7,275 nucleotides of DNA, from NCBI GenBank assembly GCA_947165115.1, contig CAMUZD010000081.1, forward strand, positions 1-7,275, in the 5' to 3' direction. Below the pieces are notes generated by a model, which had not been told where the DNA came from, searched no databases, and was given only the letters and a program-made list of their open reading frames with translations. Shown here in pieces: positions 6,790 to 7,275 of the stretch. Position 1 is the first letter of the stretch; every line of letters begins with the position of its first letter. The DNA comes from an uncultured Clostridia bacterium (GTDB lineage: Bacteria; Bacillota; Clostridia; Oscillospirales; Acutalibacteraceae). Made by a program: the position numbers and the translations under genes.

Positions 6790-7275
6790 TTCTTCGCCTC
6801 CATATGATTTATCATACCCGCAAGGTAGCCTGCCCCGAAGCCGTTATCGATATTGACAACCGAAACTCCGCTCGCGCAGGAATTGAGCATTGAAAGCAGA
6901 GCGGAAAGCCCTTCAAATGATGCTCCGTAGCCGACACTTGTCGGAACCGCTATAACCGGGCAGTCGGCAAGGCCGCCGATAACGCTCGCGAGAGCTCCCT
7001 CCATGCCAGCAATGGCAATTATGACGGAGGCACTCATTATTTCATCGATATGAGAGAGCAGTCGGTGGAGCCCCGCCACGCCGACATCATAGAGGCGAAT
7101 GACCTCGTTTCCGTGAACCTCGGCGGTCAGAGCCGCCTCCTCGGCAACGGGGATATCGGATGTTCCGCCGGTCGCGACGACTATTTTCCCTATTCCGTCA
7201 GGTGCAGGGATTCTACCGATTACGCCCGCGCGCGCATCTTTATTGTATTCAATTTCAAATTTCTCCGAAAGCGCA
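6786..7275 (-). CDS. larB: LarB, NaAD carboxylase/hydrolase of nickel-pincer cofactor synthesis (3' part)
   Basis: LarB carboxylates nicotinic acid adenine dinucleotide at pyridine C5 and cleaves the dinucleotide, giving pyridinium-3,5-biscarboxylic acid mononucleotide and AMP; it is the first step of NPN synthesis. The window holds the last 162 codons; roughly the first 90 residues lie beyond the right edge. The fragment shows the AIR-carboxylase-like (PurE-type) fold: ATGGTSDIPVAEEA (34-47), LYDVGVAGLHRLL (61-73), GMEGALASVIGGL (90-102), VPTSVGYGASFEG (110-122) and NSCASGVSVVNIDNGFG (131-147). Cys133 in NSC corresponds to the cysteine reported to form a transient pyridine adduct in LarB. 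PurE itself lacks this C-terminal signature, so LarB is the firm call. A GTG at 7079 is in frame but internal and not a start. The stop overlaps the larC ATG. Confidence 0.95.
   Translation of the reverse strand, partial: ALSEKFEIEYNKDARAGVIGRIPAPDGIGKIVVATGGTSDIPVAEEAALTAEVHGNEVIRLYDVGVAGLHRLLSHIDEIMSASVIIAIAGMEGALASVIGGLADCPVIAVPTSVGYGASFEGLSALLSMLNSCASGVSVVNIDNGFGAGYLAGMINHMEAKK

Noticed and set aside
6292..6807. Plus-strand open frame of 171 codons
   Set aside because: It lies antisense within larC, whose minus-strand product is a full-length, strongly recognisable protein. The predicted product has no recognisable motif.

Overview
The window looks like a piece of chromosome from an uncultured or gut-type Firmicute, probably a Clostridia/Oscillospirales lineage. 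This rests on the moderate GC content, strong GGAGG-type ribosome binding sites, and protein sequences that read like clostridial homologues; it is an inference, since no phylogenetic marker is present. Genes are tightly packed and all but one lie on the minus strand.

Right-to-left on the minus strand, positions 7275 to 1941 form one compact operon: larB (3' part only, entering from the right edge), larC, a CbiM-type S component fused to a C-terminal PDGLE (CbiN-like) domain, cbiQ, cbiO, and a 342-residue lipoprotein of unknown function. Neighbouring genes overlap by 4 bases or lie 3 to about 30 bases apart. LarB and LarC are the first and last enzymes of nickel-pincer nucleotide (NPN) synthesis, the cofactor of LarA-type racemases and epimerases. 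The ECF transporter genes next to them match the fused Lar(MN)QO nickel importer of lactobacilli in architecture, so the operon most likely couples nickel import to nickel insertion by LarC. larE and larA are not in the window; if present in this cluster they must lie upstream of larB, beyond the right edge.

The left part (1 to 1391) holds the first 463 codons of iolD, a thiamine-diphosphate hydrolase of myo-inositol catabolism. It is read leftward from a well-formed promoter at 1450-1478 and runs off the left edge. Divergent from it, a strong extended -10 promoter at 1515-1543 drives a small 104-residue lipoprotein on the plus strand. That gene converges on the end of the lar operon, and a strong GC-rich hairpin with a T-tract at 1904-1937 separates the two.

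No RNA gene, mobile element, CRISPR array or long repeat was seen. No gene-free stretch exceeds 300 bases. The least explained element is the lipoprotein that ends the nickel operon.
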